Of a DNA stretch of 64,000 bases, positions 17,744 through 26,020 are shown in pieces. The DNA is from Pseudomonas mosselii. GTDB taxonomy: Bacteria; Pseudomonadota; Gammaproteobacteria; Pseudomonadales; Pseudomonadaceae. Where the stretch lies: the NCBI RefSeq assembly GCF_003205295.1, contig NZ_QJRP01000009.1:62001-126000 (forward strand). Direction: 5' to 3'. The notes below the pieces were generated by a model. It ran no database searches. It saw nothing but the letters and a program-made list of their open reading frames with translations, and was not told the DNA's origin. The number at the start of each line of letters is the position of its first letter. The first letter of the stretch is position 1. A program made the translations under genes and the position numbers.

Positions 17744-17771
17744 CTTACGCATAATGTATATTATGTTAAAT
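17744..17771 (+). other. dif: Chromosome dimer resolution site dif
   Basis: The 28 bases are an XerC arm CTTACGCATAA, a central TGTATA and an XerD arm TTATGTTAAAT. The central hexamer and XerD arm are identical to E. coli dif, and the XerC arm differs only in three of its four outermost bases. XerC/XerD recombine sister chromosomes here under FtsK control, so this marks the terminus of replication. GGGNAGGG octamers (E. coli KOPS consensus) seen by eye lie on the plus strand to the left (1231, 2231, 4411, 12951, 16834; one exception at 8807). They lie on the minus strand to the right (17890, 20432, 27766, 36997, 39661, 42065, 42085, 47625), pointing at this site. Confidence 0.93.
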
Positions 17772-18415
17772 TGAGTATTATGGGAGGTGACCTTCTGAGT
17801 CGATCACCTGTGGTTTGCGTCTGCCAGATCACGCTCGAGCTGTGAACGTTGAAACCGAAACGGAGTTCTGTCGCGTCACCGGAAACAACCCCTTCCCAAT
17901 GCGTTGCCCTCGACAGCTCATGTGAAACCTGAGCTGCGGTCGGCCACTGTCGATTTCAGAACGGAATGCTAAGCGGCTTGGGGTCGCCTTTTTGCGTCCT
18001 GGCCTGTCGGAACCAAAACGGAAAATTGCAAGTCTGCGCGCGGCCTCCAGGAGTTGCTTGATCGAGCCGTGGTTTTTCGCGTCATTCAGCTCGATCAGCC
18101 AGCACCAATTCGCCCGTCACGCAGCGAAACGTCGCGCCAGTACCGATTGGGTTGGACGCGTAAGCAGCTATCGAAAGCACGCGGAGTTATTCATGAGCAG
18201 GAGACTGTGGATCTGGACACTGATTACCACAAACAGGATCGCCCGCCTCCATTATTTGGCATGCACCAGAGAGACGTGCTGGTTTTCATGACGGCACAGG
18301 CCCAAGCCTACGTAGAAAGCTGCTTTCCTAAAAAATACTTCAACACCGCGCGCGATGGACTCGTTAGAGGTAATACGGGCGTATCGATCGTGCAGTGCGG
18401 ATCGGTAAAAGCTAG
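17772..18415. other. Gene-poor, decayed spacer after dif
   Basis: No convincing gene. Short open frames of about 100-120 codons cross here (for example 18054-18425, plus strand), but they lack a ribosome binding site, recognisable motifs or the local codon bias. Base composition is visibly AT-richer than the flanks. This fits a graveyard of inserted and decayed DNA beside the terminus. Confidence 0.5.
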
Positions 18416-18850
18416 TGGCGCTTGAAAAGCTACTTTTGTGGTCAATTTACGTTAAACAAAAAAGCCTCAATTCATTACTGCGCGAGTCTAGTCAAGCAGA
18501 GGAGCACGATCGCCCTCCTCATCAACTGGATCGCCCACAACTGGAATCCGTTGAATTCCCATTGGCAATACAACACGTGCATCCAGGGCTTGGAAAAAAT
18601 GCTCAGCTGGAGCTTCGCGAACGATCGCTGCCTGCTTGATTGGACGCGTGAAGACTTCGAGGAGTACTCGACCTTCATCCTCAATCCAAGTCGAGTCCCG
18701 TTACCACCGGCGTTTGTGCAGGCATTTGATAGCTACCTGACTTACCTAAATATTGATGCCAATCAGCTTTTGCCCGCTTCATATTTATTTGAGTGCGAGC
18801 GCCCTCGCCCATTTCTCGCTGAATCGTTTTTCAATCTCTGGAACGCCTAG
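18416..18850 (+). pseudogene. Possible N-terminal fragment of a tyrosine recombinase
   Basis: The open frame encodes about 142 residues with LLINWIAHNWNPLNSHW and later DWTREDFEEYSTFILNPSRV, a layout resembling the helical core-binding region of large phage-type integrases. There is no catalytic domain (no R...HxxR...Y) and the frame stops at 18850. The only start is a TTG without a clear ribosome binding site. If correct, this is a remnant of an integrative element near dif. A short hypothetical gene is an alternative. Confidence 0.3.
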
Positions 18851-19041
18851 GCACTGTACACCGTGTAGGACGTGATTCAAGCGGGTGAATCGCTTCGTGG
18901 TACATATACGGCCGACCATGGGCGTGGCTCCTGTGCACGGCTGTCGTGAATCAAGCCGTCCGCCAAGCGCGCGTCTTGACCCTGCCGGGCCTCCATGCTG
19001 AGGCCGGGGTTGGTCAGTGCTGCTCCTGGTCACTGGCGGGC
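18851..19041. other. Spacer with a GC hairpin
   Basis: No gene seen. A GGCCTC-catgct-GAGGCC stem (18989-19005) inside a C/G-rich context could terminate minus-strand transcription coming from the membrane-protein gene. Confidence 0.4.
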
Positions 19042-19155
19042 CTAGCTACCACTACCCCCGCGCAGGAATACGGCCAGGCTCACCCACAGGTGTTGCCGAA
19101 AACTCTGCTTCGCTGCTCGGCCCATTTTCTCCAGTCGTTCAAGCCTTGCAATCAT
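19042..19155 (-). CDS. Possible 37-residue basic peptide gene
   Basis: The ATG at 19155 overlaps the stop of the preceding membrane-protein frame (ATGA), giving a translationally coupled 37-residue peptide starting MIARLERLEKMGRAAKQSF and ending SLAVFLRGGSGS. The same frame stays open upstream with a strongly basic stretch (RQRRARLAIA), so it may instead be the tail of a longer protein truncated by the neighbouring gene. No family is recognised. Confidence 0.25.
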   Translation of the reverse strand: MIARLERLEKMGRAAKQSFRQHLWVSLAVFLRGGSGS

Positions 19156-20015
19156 CCGTGCGATGGCAAGTCGTGCCCGGCGTTGGCGTCCATCGGATTT
19201 TCGCTTAAGGCCGAATATTCACACGTAACGGTCTTGAAGCTTTCTGGGATAGCAACCGAGCGCAGATAAGACACTTTTCTCCACTCGAACCCTGCAAACT
19301 CATCTAGGGTTGGAGCAACAAGAGCCAAGCGTTTATCGGCGTCCAGAAACACCATGGTTGTTGTGGAACTATCTATATTCGCGCAAGGAGAGTGCGCATT
19401 GAAATCTACAGACTGAGCGATCCTGTAGATCATTTGAAGTCTCTGGCTATCTTTGTCAATCTTGAAATGCGAAAATAGAGTTATGATTATGAATGCGAGT
19501 CCTGTTACGACTTGGCAGAATATAAGCATGAACCCTTTACCGTGATGATGTCCTTGCATCACTGAAAAGGCTGCCAAGACGAAGCACGCTATGCCTGAGG
19601 CGACGAAAAACAAAAACAGGAAATTGATCATGTGCAACAGAGTGCTCGCCATCAAGGTCATCGGAAAAGCACTGGCTTCCATGTGGAATATAGTGTTGAT
19701 ATCCACTGATGCCTTTGCCCTGGCGACGTAACCTAGACATGCAACAAAGAAAGCCCATAACAACAAACTAGACTTCAGATTGATGAGGCGATTCATTAGG
19801 GTTACTTCAACCAAGCCCAAAAACACATAAATCGAGCCCAGCAAGACGCCGCACATATAAATGGCGAATTTGTCGGGTTCTGGATTAGTGCCGTTATTGC
19901 ATGAGATTGCGATGGCAAACATAACGCAGATCACGAGGCTCACACCGAATAAGGCACGGACTGCGGACTCTTTAACTTTAGTTTCATCTGAAGGGTTGGT
20001 GTAGGAAATACTCAA
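19152..20015 (-). CDS. Hypothetical multi-span membrane protein
   Basis: A 287-residue protein with about five hydrophobic segments in the first 190 residues (such as ALFGVSLVICVMFAIAI and LLWAFFVACLGYVARA), then a soluble C-terminal part of about 95 residues. The start appears to be TTG at 20015 with a GA-rich upstream stretch. Codon use is AT-richer than in the core genes, suggesting acquired DNA. Function unknown. Confidence 0.55.
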   Translation of the reverse strand: MSISYTNPSDETKVKESAVRALFGVSLVICVMFAIAISCNNGTNPEPDKFAIYMCGVLLGSIYVFLGLVEVTLMNRLINLKSSLLLWAFFVACLGYVARAKASVDINTIFHMEASAFPMTLMASTLLHMINFLFLFFVASGIACFVLAAFSVMQGHHHGKGFMLIFCQVVTGLAFIIITLFSHFKIDKDSQRLQMIYRIAQSVDFNAHSPCANIDSSTTTMVFLDADKRLALVAPTLDEFAGFEWRKVSYLRSVAIPESFKTVTCEYSALSENPMDANAGHDLPSHG

Positions 20016-20190
20016 CGCTCTCTAACCTTATTTGACTCATGAATGATGATGGTAGCGACAGTAGGAGTGACCTCTCCTAGAAGAGACCAAGCCTTACCAT
20101 CTCAAATTCCGGGATGGAATCAGATTGATCTGGCCGGTTGTATTTTGGATTAACTAAAAACCGTGTCTTACAGGAATTGGCTCACCCCAG

Positions 20191-21222
20191 CTATTCAGGT
20201 TTTATCCTCTTACTCACCGACGTCAGCCTGCGCTTAACGCCAATTTTTGGATTCAAAGCCAGCGCCTCCTCATAGACTTGGACTGCTTCGGGGTACTGGC
20301 CTAGCTGCTCGTGCGCAAGCCCCTGGACTTTGAGCGCTGTGGGCCTCCAGGCAGGGTTTTCATCTGCGCCGAGTGTACGGGCACGGCGTACAGCGGTCAG
20401 GACTTCCAGCGTGCGCTCGTCTGTCAGGTCGCCCTCCCCTAAAATATTTTCTGCGGCGAGGATGATGCGGTCGTAACGGGAGGAATTGAGGTTGGCATTG
20501 CCAAGCTGATCAGCATCGATGAATTGGCCGTGAACGTTGTACCGGAAGCTCCCCATGTCCTTGAACAACGCTATGAGTTCTCCTGTGCTCTCGTCCACTT
20601 CGTAGCTATCAGGCCATCCGCCCTCCGGAGTGACGCTGTACATTTCGACCCGATTGACCAGGTCAAACAGGAACACCTTGTTGCCATGATCGGTTGGGCT
20701 GTTGGCGGTGGCGCAGAATGCGTATTTCCCGTGCCTGGAAATACCACTGGTGAAAACATTTGCCTTCAGCTCTTTAGCTAAGATCACAGAACCGCAGGGA
20801 TCGAAAACGCTGAACGTACCAGACAGGGTGCTACCAAAATGCCAATCTTCCAGGCAAAACACGCCGACGTCACACACGTGGCCATTATTTGGCCTAGGCA
20901 TGCTCCCATGGCAGGCAACGGTGCCGCTGCTCACATCTGCAAGCACGTAGGCCCCTAAGCCGGACTCTCTGTGACCTCCCCGACCCGCTGAGGGATCAGA
21001 GTCTCTCCAGGCGATCGCCCACTTCTTGGACTTTGACAGCTGATAGATGCCCGAGAAATCAAGCGATTCGACAGTGAAGAAAAGCTTATCTCGTCGGATC
21101 TGAGGAGCGGCCCGAAGCTCTGGCTGAGCGTCGAGGGATTGAGCCTTAGCTGGCTGGTGCCTTGCTGCGGTATCGGATTTGACAGCTTTGGGTCTGTTGA
21201 ACATCCAGCTGAAAATGCTCAT
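20191..21222 (-). CDS. Hypothetical protein with propeller-like repeats and a C-terminal TPR
   Basis: A 343-residue protein. The ATG at 21222 (MSIFSWMFNRPK) follows AAGGAG; the longer frame has no such site. The middle contains repeated beta-type stretches each bearing a tryptophan or glycine turn (AIAWRDSD, EDWHFGST, VFLFDLVN), suggestive of a small beta-propeller. The end, EQLGQYPEAVQVYEEALALNPKIG, is a clear tetratricopeptide repeat. There is no signal peptide, so it is probably cytoplasmic. Role unknown. Confidence 0.6.
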   Translation of the reverse strand: MSIFSWMFNRPKAVKSDTAARHQPAKAQSLDAQPELRAAPQIRRDKLFFTVESLDFSGIYQLSKSKKWAIAWRDSDPSAGRGGHRESGLGAYVLADVSSGTVACHGSMPRPNNGHVCDVGVFCLEDWHFGSTLSGTFSVFDPCGSVILAKELKANVFTSGISRHGKYAFCATANSPTDHGNKVFLFDLVNRVEMYSVTPEGGWPDSYEVDESTGELIALFKDMGSFRYNVHGQFIDADQLGNANLNSSRYDRIILAAENILGEGDLTDERTLEVLTAVRRARTLGADENPAWRPTALKVQGLAHEQLGQYPEAVQVYEEALALNPKIGVKRRLTSVSKRIKPE

Positions 21223-21362
21223 CTCCCTACTCCTTTGGAAATTTGAGCGTGCTGGAATGCGGACGCGCATTCCGAGCAATACATCTACGTCTGTAGTAGC
21301 TGACAAAAAGCGAGAATTACCTAACCTTTCGAAAGCAGATAGCCAGTATAGGCGCGCCGGCC

Positions 21363-22741
21363 GATCGTGTCCCAGGAAGTGGTGTAACTCATCATGGCCT
21401 TGACCACTGAGCTTGCCGTTTAGTTGATCACGGCCGACAGCTTGGCCTGTAGATTATCGCTGACCGCCTCGAATGCCTCCAACTGCATATAGCGTCGTTG
21501 CAGGCACCACTCTTCGTTCTGCTCCAACAGCATCGCGCCTACCAGCCGTGTGATGGCAGGATCGTTGGGAAAGATGCCCACGACATCGGTGCGACGTTTG
21601 ATTTCGGCGTTGAGCCGTTCCAGCGGATTGGTGCTGTGCAACTGCTGTCGGTGCGCCTTGGGAAACGCCATGTGCGCCAGCACTTCATCCTCGCAGCCGT
21701 CCATGAGCGTTGCAATCTTGGGGTACTTCTCGCGCAGCTGATCGGCAACCAGGCGCCACTGTTGGTGGCATTCGGTGCGGCTGTCCTGGGCGAAAACCGT
21801 GCGCAGGAGCGCCGCCACCATGGTGCGCTGGCCCTTGCCGACATGGGCCATGGCGTTACGCATGAAGTGCTCGCGGCAACGCTGTCAGGTCGCGTTGAAG
21901 ACCTTGGAAACAGCCGCCTTGAGGCCTTCGTGAGCGTCGGAGATGACCAGCTTTACGCCACGCAGGCCACGCCGCATCAAGCTTCGCAGGAAATCCGTCC
22001 AAAACGGTTCTGCCTCTGAAGGGCCAACCCGCATACCCAAGACCTCGCGCCCGCCATCGGTGTTCACGGCCACGGCGATTATTACGGCGACCGAGACGAT
22101 GCGCCCGGCCTCCCGCACCTTGACGTACGTGGCATCGATACACAGGTAAGGCCAGTCGCCTTCCAGGGGACGGTCCAGAAAGGCGTGGACACGCTCATCG
22201 ATCTCGCCGGCCAGCCGTGACACTTGGCTCTTGGAGATGCCGCTCATGCCCATGGCTTTGACCAGCTCGTCCACCGAACGCGTTGAAACGCCTTGGATGT
22301 AGGCTTCCTGGATCACCGCTGCCATCGCCTTCTCGGCGGTCCGTCGAGGCTCGAGAAAGCCAGGAAAGTAGCTGCCTTGGCGCAGCTTCGGGATCTTCAA
22401 GTCAACGTCGCCAGCGCGAGTTTGCCAGAGGCGATCCCGGTAGCCGTTACGGCTGTTCATCCAGTCGGGGCTTTTGACATCGAAGCCGGCGCCGCACAGG
22501 CCTTCGACATCGAACTCCATCATGCGCTGGGCAACAAACTGGATCATTTGCTTGAGCAGATCAGCGTCTGCCCCTTTCTCAACCAACTCGGTCAGTGCGA
22601 TAGTGGGCTTGGTCATCGTGGTTTCTCTGGTGAAGTTAAGTCCGCAAACTCAACGTTTAGCCAAGAACCACGATGACCATCCTCTTTCGCCCGCAGGGCG
22701 CCTTCGGCTGGTTCAGTTACACCACCTCCAGGGACACGATC
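21363..22741 (-). mobile_element. IS256-family insertion sequence with a disrupted transposase
   Basis: The element is bounded by 29-bp imperfect inverted repeats, GATCGTGTCCCAGGAAGTGG... at 21363 and the complement of 22713-22741, matching at 26 of 29 positions. Length is about 1.38 kb with one transposase frame on the minus strand, as in IS256-family elements. The flanking octamers (CGCCGGCC and CCTCAGAG) are not duplicated, so either the original target duplication is lost or the copy took part in a deletion. It lies directly before a truncated LysR gene. Confidence 0.85.
21420..22616 (-). pseudogene. IS256-family transposase with an in-frame stop
   Basis: The frame is 399 codons long and resembles a complete IS256-type mutator transposase (DYL... 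[47 protein letters not shown]). A single TGA at 21885-21887 interrupts it after KVFNAT. The family normally has Trp there (FNATWQRC), so a TGG-to-TGA change is the likely lesion. Both sides stay in the same frame, so there is no frameshift. The three acidic catalytic residues are split across the two pieces, so it should be inactive unless the stop is read through. Confidence 0.85.
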
Positions 22742-22778
22742 CCTCAGAGGTCTCAAAGGTACCCTTCGCTAGGTGTAG

Positions 22779-23423
22779 AAGCGGCGTATTGAGCCATCGA
22801 TGTCCCCAGCTACACGCCTGGCGAAGATCTTGTCTGCTTTTGATCACGACTACCCCGCGAGCGAGCTTTTCATCAGGGAGCTCACCTCCGGCGACATGCA
22901 CGAAAGCATTCGCAAGGGCGAGGTAGATTTCGGCATCGGCCCGATGAGTGATGCTCAGGACTTCAATTTTGAGCCTGTCCTCACAGAAGACCTGTATGCG
23001 TTGGTGCCCAAGAAGCTTCTGCCCGAAGCTGTAGATACCATCACGATGGAGGAGCTGGCCAGGCTTCCGTTGCTGTTGCTAAACCAGGCCACGGCGCTGC
23101 GGATGCTGATCGAAGACACCGCTAATGCCGCCAACCTTACACTCACCACTCGCTATGAGTTCAACCAGGCGCAGACCCTGATTTCCATGGCAAGCGCAGG
23201 CCTAGGCGCCGCGGTGCTGCCTTCGGTCGTTCTGTCTGACTACCCTCTTCCCGAAACCAGCCAGATGCTCATCGTGCAGCCGAAGATGACGCGCCAAGTG
23301 GCGATCATTACTTTGAAAGGGCGGGCTCTTTCACCTGCAGCAGCCAAGCTGGCTCAGTTGGTGCGGTTGCTCATCGGAGTACCTCATTCGACTCACAACC
23401 GCACCCAACCCTACAGAGCCTGA
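22779..23423 (+). pseudogene. LysR-family regulator lacking its DNA-binding domain
   Basis: Residues from PSMSPATRLAKILSAFDHDY onward match the effector-binding domain of LysR regulators (RKGEVDFGIGP, LTEDLYALVPKK, MASAGLGAAVLPS). The winged-helix domain, which should occupy the first 90 residues, is missing. The frame hits a TAG at 22776 and the IS256-family element ends 35 bases further upstream. The gene was probably cut by the IS or by an IS-linked deletion. Confidence 0.75.
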
Positions 23424-23451
23424 AGTATTCCTTTGCTCGATTTCAGATCAT

Positions 23452-24492
23452 TTACATGCTCGGCAACTGAAGGGGGATGGCGGTGAGTTTTTTGATTTCC
23501 ATTTGAGCAATCTCAGGGCTTAACAGAATATCTTCTGGCTCAATGCTTCCGGCACCTCGGAGCTCGTCATAGAGATTCCATAGCTGGTCGATATCGGTGA
23601 GTAATGCAGAAAATTCACATGCCAATGTGTGCCGTTTATCTTTTTCGAAGGGGGTTTGATCAATTGTGATGTCAATACTGAAACTCGCGTCTCCGCAATG
23701 ATTACCATAAAAATCCTTTTCACCTGTATAGGTCAAGAAATGCTTGGTAACGAACTGCATAAAGTCGCCAAGAGACGCGAATCTTCTGTCTTTTTCTAAA
23801 AACCTTTCAAGGTGAGTAATACCCGAATCTCCTTGAAGAAGGTACTTGGCATAAAGCGTGTCGCGTAGGTATAACCCGTTCTGTGGGTTGTATTGGTAAG
23901 CGAGAAGCTGCTCGAAGTGCTGCAGCACCGCCTTCTCCAGTTCGTTCAACCTTCTAGGAATGGCCGTATCGATATCAACGCTTTTTCGGTCAGACCAAAA
24001 CGTACTGATGAGGTACACAAACTGTATGTTGATGTACGCTTTAAGGATGTTCACCAGAGTCGTCCCCGAGTTTGCATCAGGGTCTCGTGGTTGAAATGCC
24101 TCCAACAAGATCCGAAGCCGCTTTTGGAAGATTGTCGAGCCATCGTTGGAGGCGATGACCAAATCTTCGAGACCTTTGCGATGATTGACGTAGCGCTCAA
24201 GCTTCGAGAGCACCAAATCATAACGGTCACCCAGATCCTCAACTAGTTGCTCGCGACGAGCCTCTATCATGGCTTCCACGATGGGGCGCAGATCAGCTTG
24301 ATAGACGTACTGGTTGCTGACCTGGATCACAGATACAGGCAATCTCGGACTGACTTTGCCGTCCTCCTTGATGTGCTTAACAAATTTCCCATCTTCGTCG
24401 CGAATCTGCCGCACGTTGCCTTCGGTAAATCGCCCTTGTGCCAATCCTTCACGGATCGCTTCGTCAGAAATTCCTTTGTATTTTCCGTTCAT
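23452..24492 (-). CDS. Hypothetical protein
   Basis: A 346-residue soluble protein. The ATG at 24492 (MNGKYKGISDEAIREGLAQG) is preferred; the frame is open further, to a TTG at 24594, but neither upstream start has a good ribosome binding site. The N-terminal 45 residues form a compact unit (ISDEAIREGLAQGRFTEGNV... IRDEDGKFVKHIKED) that I have the impression recurs in other hypothetical proteins. The remainder is helical and charged, with no membrane segment or catalytic motif I recognise. Codon use is AT-richer than in the core genes, in line with the acquired region around it. Confidence 0.55.
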   Translation of the reverse strand: MNGKYKGISDEAIREGLAQGRFTEGNVRQIRDEDGKFVKHIKEDGKVSPRLPVSVIQVSNQYVYQADLRPIVEAMIEARREQLVEDLGDRYDLVLSKLERYVNHRKGLEDLVIASNDGSTIFQKRLRILLEAFQPRDPDANSGTTLVNILKAYINIQFVYLISTFWSDRKSVDIDTAIPRRLNELEKAVLQHFEQLLAYQYNPQNGLYLRDTLYAKYLLQGDSGITHLERFLEKDRRFASLGDFMQFVTKHFLTYTGEKDFYGNHCGDASFSIDITIDQTPFEKDKRHTLACEFSALLTDIDQLWNLYDELRGAGSIEPEDILLSPEIAQMEIKKLTAIPLQLPSM

Positions 24493-24599
24493 GCCATCGT
24501 TCCCAATTAAGACAGGTGAGGATCTCGCGGGAATGATATCACCGTGCCACCCAAGCCATGATGGAGTCATGACAACGAATTGTTGTACTGGCAATGGTT

Positions 24600-24768
24600 G
24601 GGAGTCTCGAAGCTAATCCGCAACCATTGGAGGTTGGCCATCATGGCCAGGAGTGACGTTTAGCTCGGAGAAAAACCGAGAACGACTAACGAAAATATCC
24701 TGTCTGCCCGCGCCAGCACTGGCGCATCGATCATCCGGCCATCTAGCTTGAATGCATCTGGCTGGTTA
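24600..24768. other. Spacer with a short perfect palindrome
   Basis: No gene seen. TGGCCAT-C-ATGGCCA (24635-24649) is a perfect inverted repeat just upstream of the hypothetical gene, possibly an operator. Confidence 0.4.
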
Positions 24769-24912
24769 GGCTCTGTACGAAATGTATCTGCACTCGCCCA
24801 TACTGCGTTGAAACGGGGCTCGGAATGCTCATGTACTCCAGTACACTCCGCTTCCTCCCCCCGTTTCGCCTTGTCTGGCCTTCGCGCAGACACATTTTGT
24901 AGTGGTCTATTA
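24769..24912. repeat. Palindromic MITE-like or IS-remnant element
   Basis: Both ends are related inverted repeats: GGCTCTGTACGAAATGTATC on the left, and the complement of the right end reads AGACCACTACAAAATGTGTC. Matching is best in the inner 16 bases. The middle is a long imperfect hairpin, GAAACGGGGCTCGGAATGCT against its inverse ending CCCCCCGTTTC. There is no coding capacity. This is the form of a small non-autonomous element or the two joined ends of a deleted IS. Confidence 0.5.
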
Positions 24913-24936
24913 ACCCCGGACATCCATTTAGGTCGG

Positions 24937-24981
24937 TGTGGGAGCCGGCTTGCCGGCGATGGGCCGCAAAGCGGCCCCGGG
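24937..24981. repeat. Single REP-like hairpin
   Basis: TGTGGGAGCCGGCTTGCCGG starts the unit, followed by GGGCCGCAAAGCGGCCC, a strong stem. It sits after the convergent end of the DUF3077-like gene and could terminate it. Confidence 0.65.
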
Positions 24982-25020
24982 TCTAACAGACTGACACCAA
25001 CCACAGCAGCCACCGCTTTC

Positions 25021-25329
25021 CTACTCAACCCTCCGGCCAAACATCAACCCATGATTCACATCCTGAGCCAGCGCCTTGGCCATGCCACTGAGGTAATGCA
25101 CCGCCGTGAGTAGCGTAGGCAAATGATCCGTCTCCGCCATCGCCAGATCACTGATCTTGTGCACTGCGCACATCAGCACGGTCGCCTGCTCAACCGCATG
25201 GTCCATCGAATGGCCCGCCACAACACGGAACAGCGGGTCTTGACCGCCCTCCTCTCCAGCTTCGCCGAAATGCCCGACGCCGGTGGTTGCGAGCTTCCTG
25301 ATGCGTGGGGTTTGCAATTCCTTATCCAT
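25021..25329 (-). CDS. DUF3077-like small protein
   Basis: A 102-residue protein; the ATG at 25329 follows AGGAGG. The segment LFRVVAGHSMDHAVEQATVLMCAVH... and the end AVHYLSGMAKALAQDV fit the small Pseudomonas family annotated DUF3077, an all-helical protein of unknown function that often occurs as several paralogs. It is 76 bases downstream of a related small gene, so the two are probably co-transcribed from the structured leader at 25646-25830. Confidence 0.65.
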   Translation of the reverse strand: MDKELQTPRIRKLATTGVGHFGEAGEEGGQDPLFRVVAGHSMDHAVEQATVLMCAVHKISDLAMAETDHLPTLLTAVHYLSGMAKALAQDVNHGLMFGRRVE

Positions 25330-25405
25330 ACCATTCCTCCTGCGGCCCCGCGAACGGCGCGGGGCCTGATCGGTGAACTTCAAGTGCGAGCCCAGGCTCG
25401 CTGGA

Positions 25406-25642
25406 TCAATGCTGGGATTGCACGCGACTCAGCGCCACCTCCACCAAGGTGCGGGCACTGTCGATTTCGTGCATGGCGGCGAGGGTCAGGACCTGGCCTG
25501 GGGGTTTGGCGTGGAGCAGGACGGTCTGCTGGCTGACGGTCAGGGCGCAGACGAGGTATTCGGAGATCTGGACCAGGAGGTCTTCGAGGGTGTGGGTGGT
25601 GTATTTGTCGTGTAGCGGTGGATCGGGGACGATCTTTAACAT
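25406..25642 (-). CDS. DUF6124-like small protein
   Basis: A 78-residue protein starting MLKIVPDPPLHDKYTTHTLE and ending in a helix containing MHEIDSARTLVEVAL. The pattern resembles the Pseudomonas family annotated DUF6124, a relative of DUF3077. The Shine-Dalgarno (GGAG) directly adjoins a base-paired leader stem, so translation may be conditional. Biological role unknown. Confidence 0.65.
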   Translation of the reverse strand: MLKIVPDPPLHDKYTTHTLEDLLVQISEYLVCALTVSQQTVLLHAKPPGQVLTLAAMHEIDSARTLVEVALSRVQSQH

Positions 25643-25645
25643 GAT

Positions 25646-25830
25646 AAAGCTCCGATATCTGACTGGAGCTACCACATCTCTGCTGTCAAACAAATGGGTG
25701 GCAGCGGTACGTGGGTTGACAGACCGAGGATATCGGAACTCGGCGCACCGAAGTGCCCCACGCACAGCCGCCATAGAGCGTTGTGCATGATCCGTATATC
25801 AGGGGACGGTCTGTCAAAACCGTGTCGTCG
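25646..25830 (-). promoter_or_regulatory. Structured 5' leader with alternative pairings and a buried Shine-Dalgarno
   Basis: Read on the minus strand, CCGATATC (25736-25729) pairs perfectly with GATATCGG (25659-25652), whose last bases overlap the GGAG ribosome binding site of the small gene at 25642. Nested inside, CTGTCAA (25722-25716) pairs with TTGACAG (25689-25683). A second TTTGACAG (25818-25811) sits in the loop of an upstream ACGGT/ACCGT hairpin and could pair with the same CTGTCAA. The result is two mutually exclusive structures, one able to hide the ribosome binding site. This is the logic of a riboswitch, thermometer or sRNA-responsive leader; the signal is unknown. Confidence 0.5.
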
Positions 25831-26020
25831 AATTTGCGGCGACTTGGCGAGACTAGATGGCTGATGGGGCTGCTGCAACGGCTGAAAGGCGGTGGGAGTA
25901 TGTTTCGGAAATGGACTACAGAGAAGAGGGAAAATCCGATTCGGAGCACATAGAAAGTGTTCTCTTGTCGTCAACATAAGGCTGGTTGCGCCCCTGGATG
26001 TTCCCGAGCTGCACCACGGG
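25831..26020. other. Spacer upstream of the structured leader
   Basis: No gene seen. The minus-strand promoter for the DUF6124/DUF3077 unit should lie here, but no strong -10/-35 pair is evident by eye. Confidence 0.4.

Noticed and set aside
17800..25000. A second dif copy that would mark an XerCD-integrated element
   Set aside because: Searched both strands by eye for TTATGTTAAAT and CGCATAA-TGTATA. Only a weak TTACGTTAAAC near 18447 was seen, too far from the consensus.
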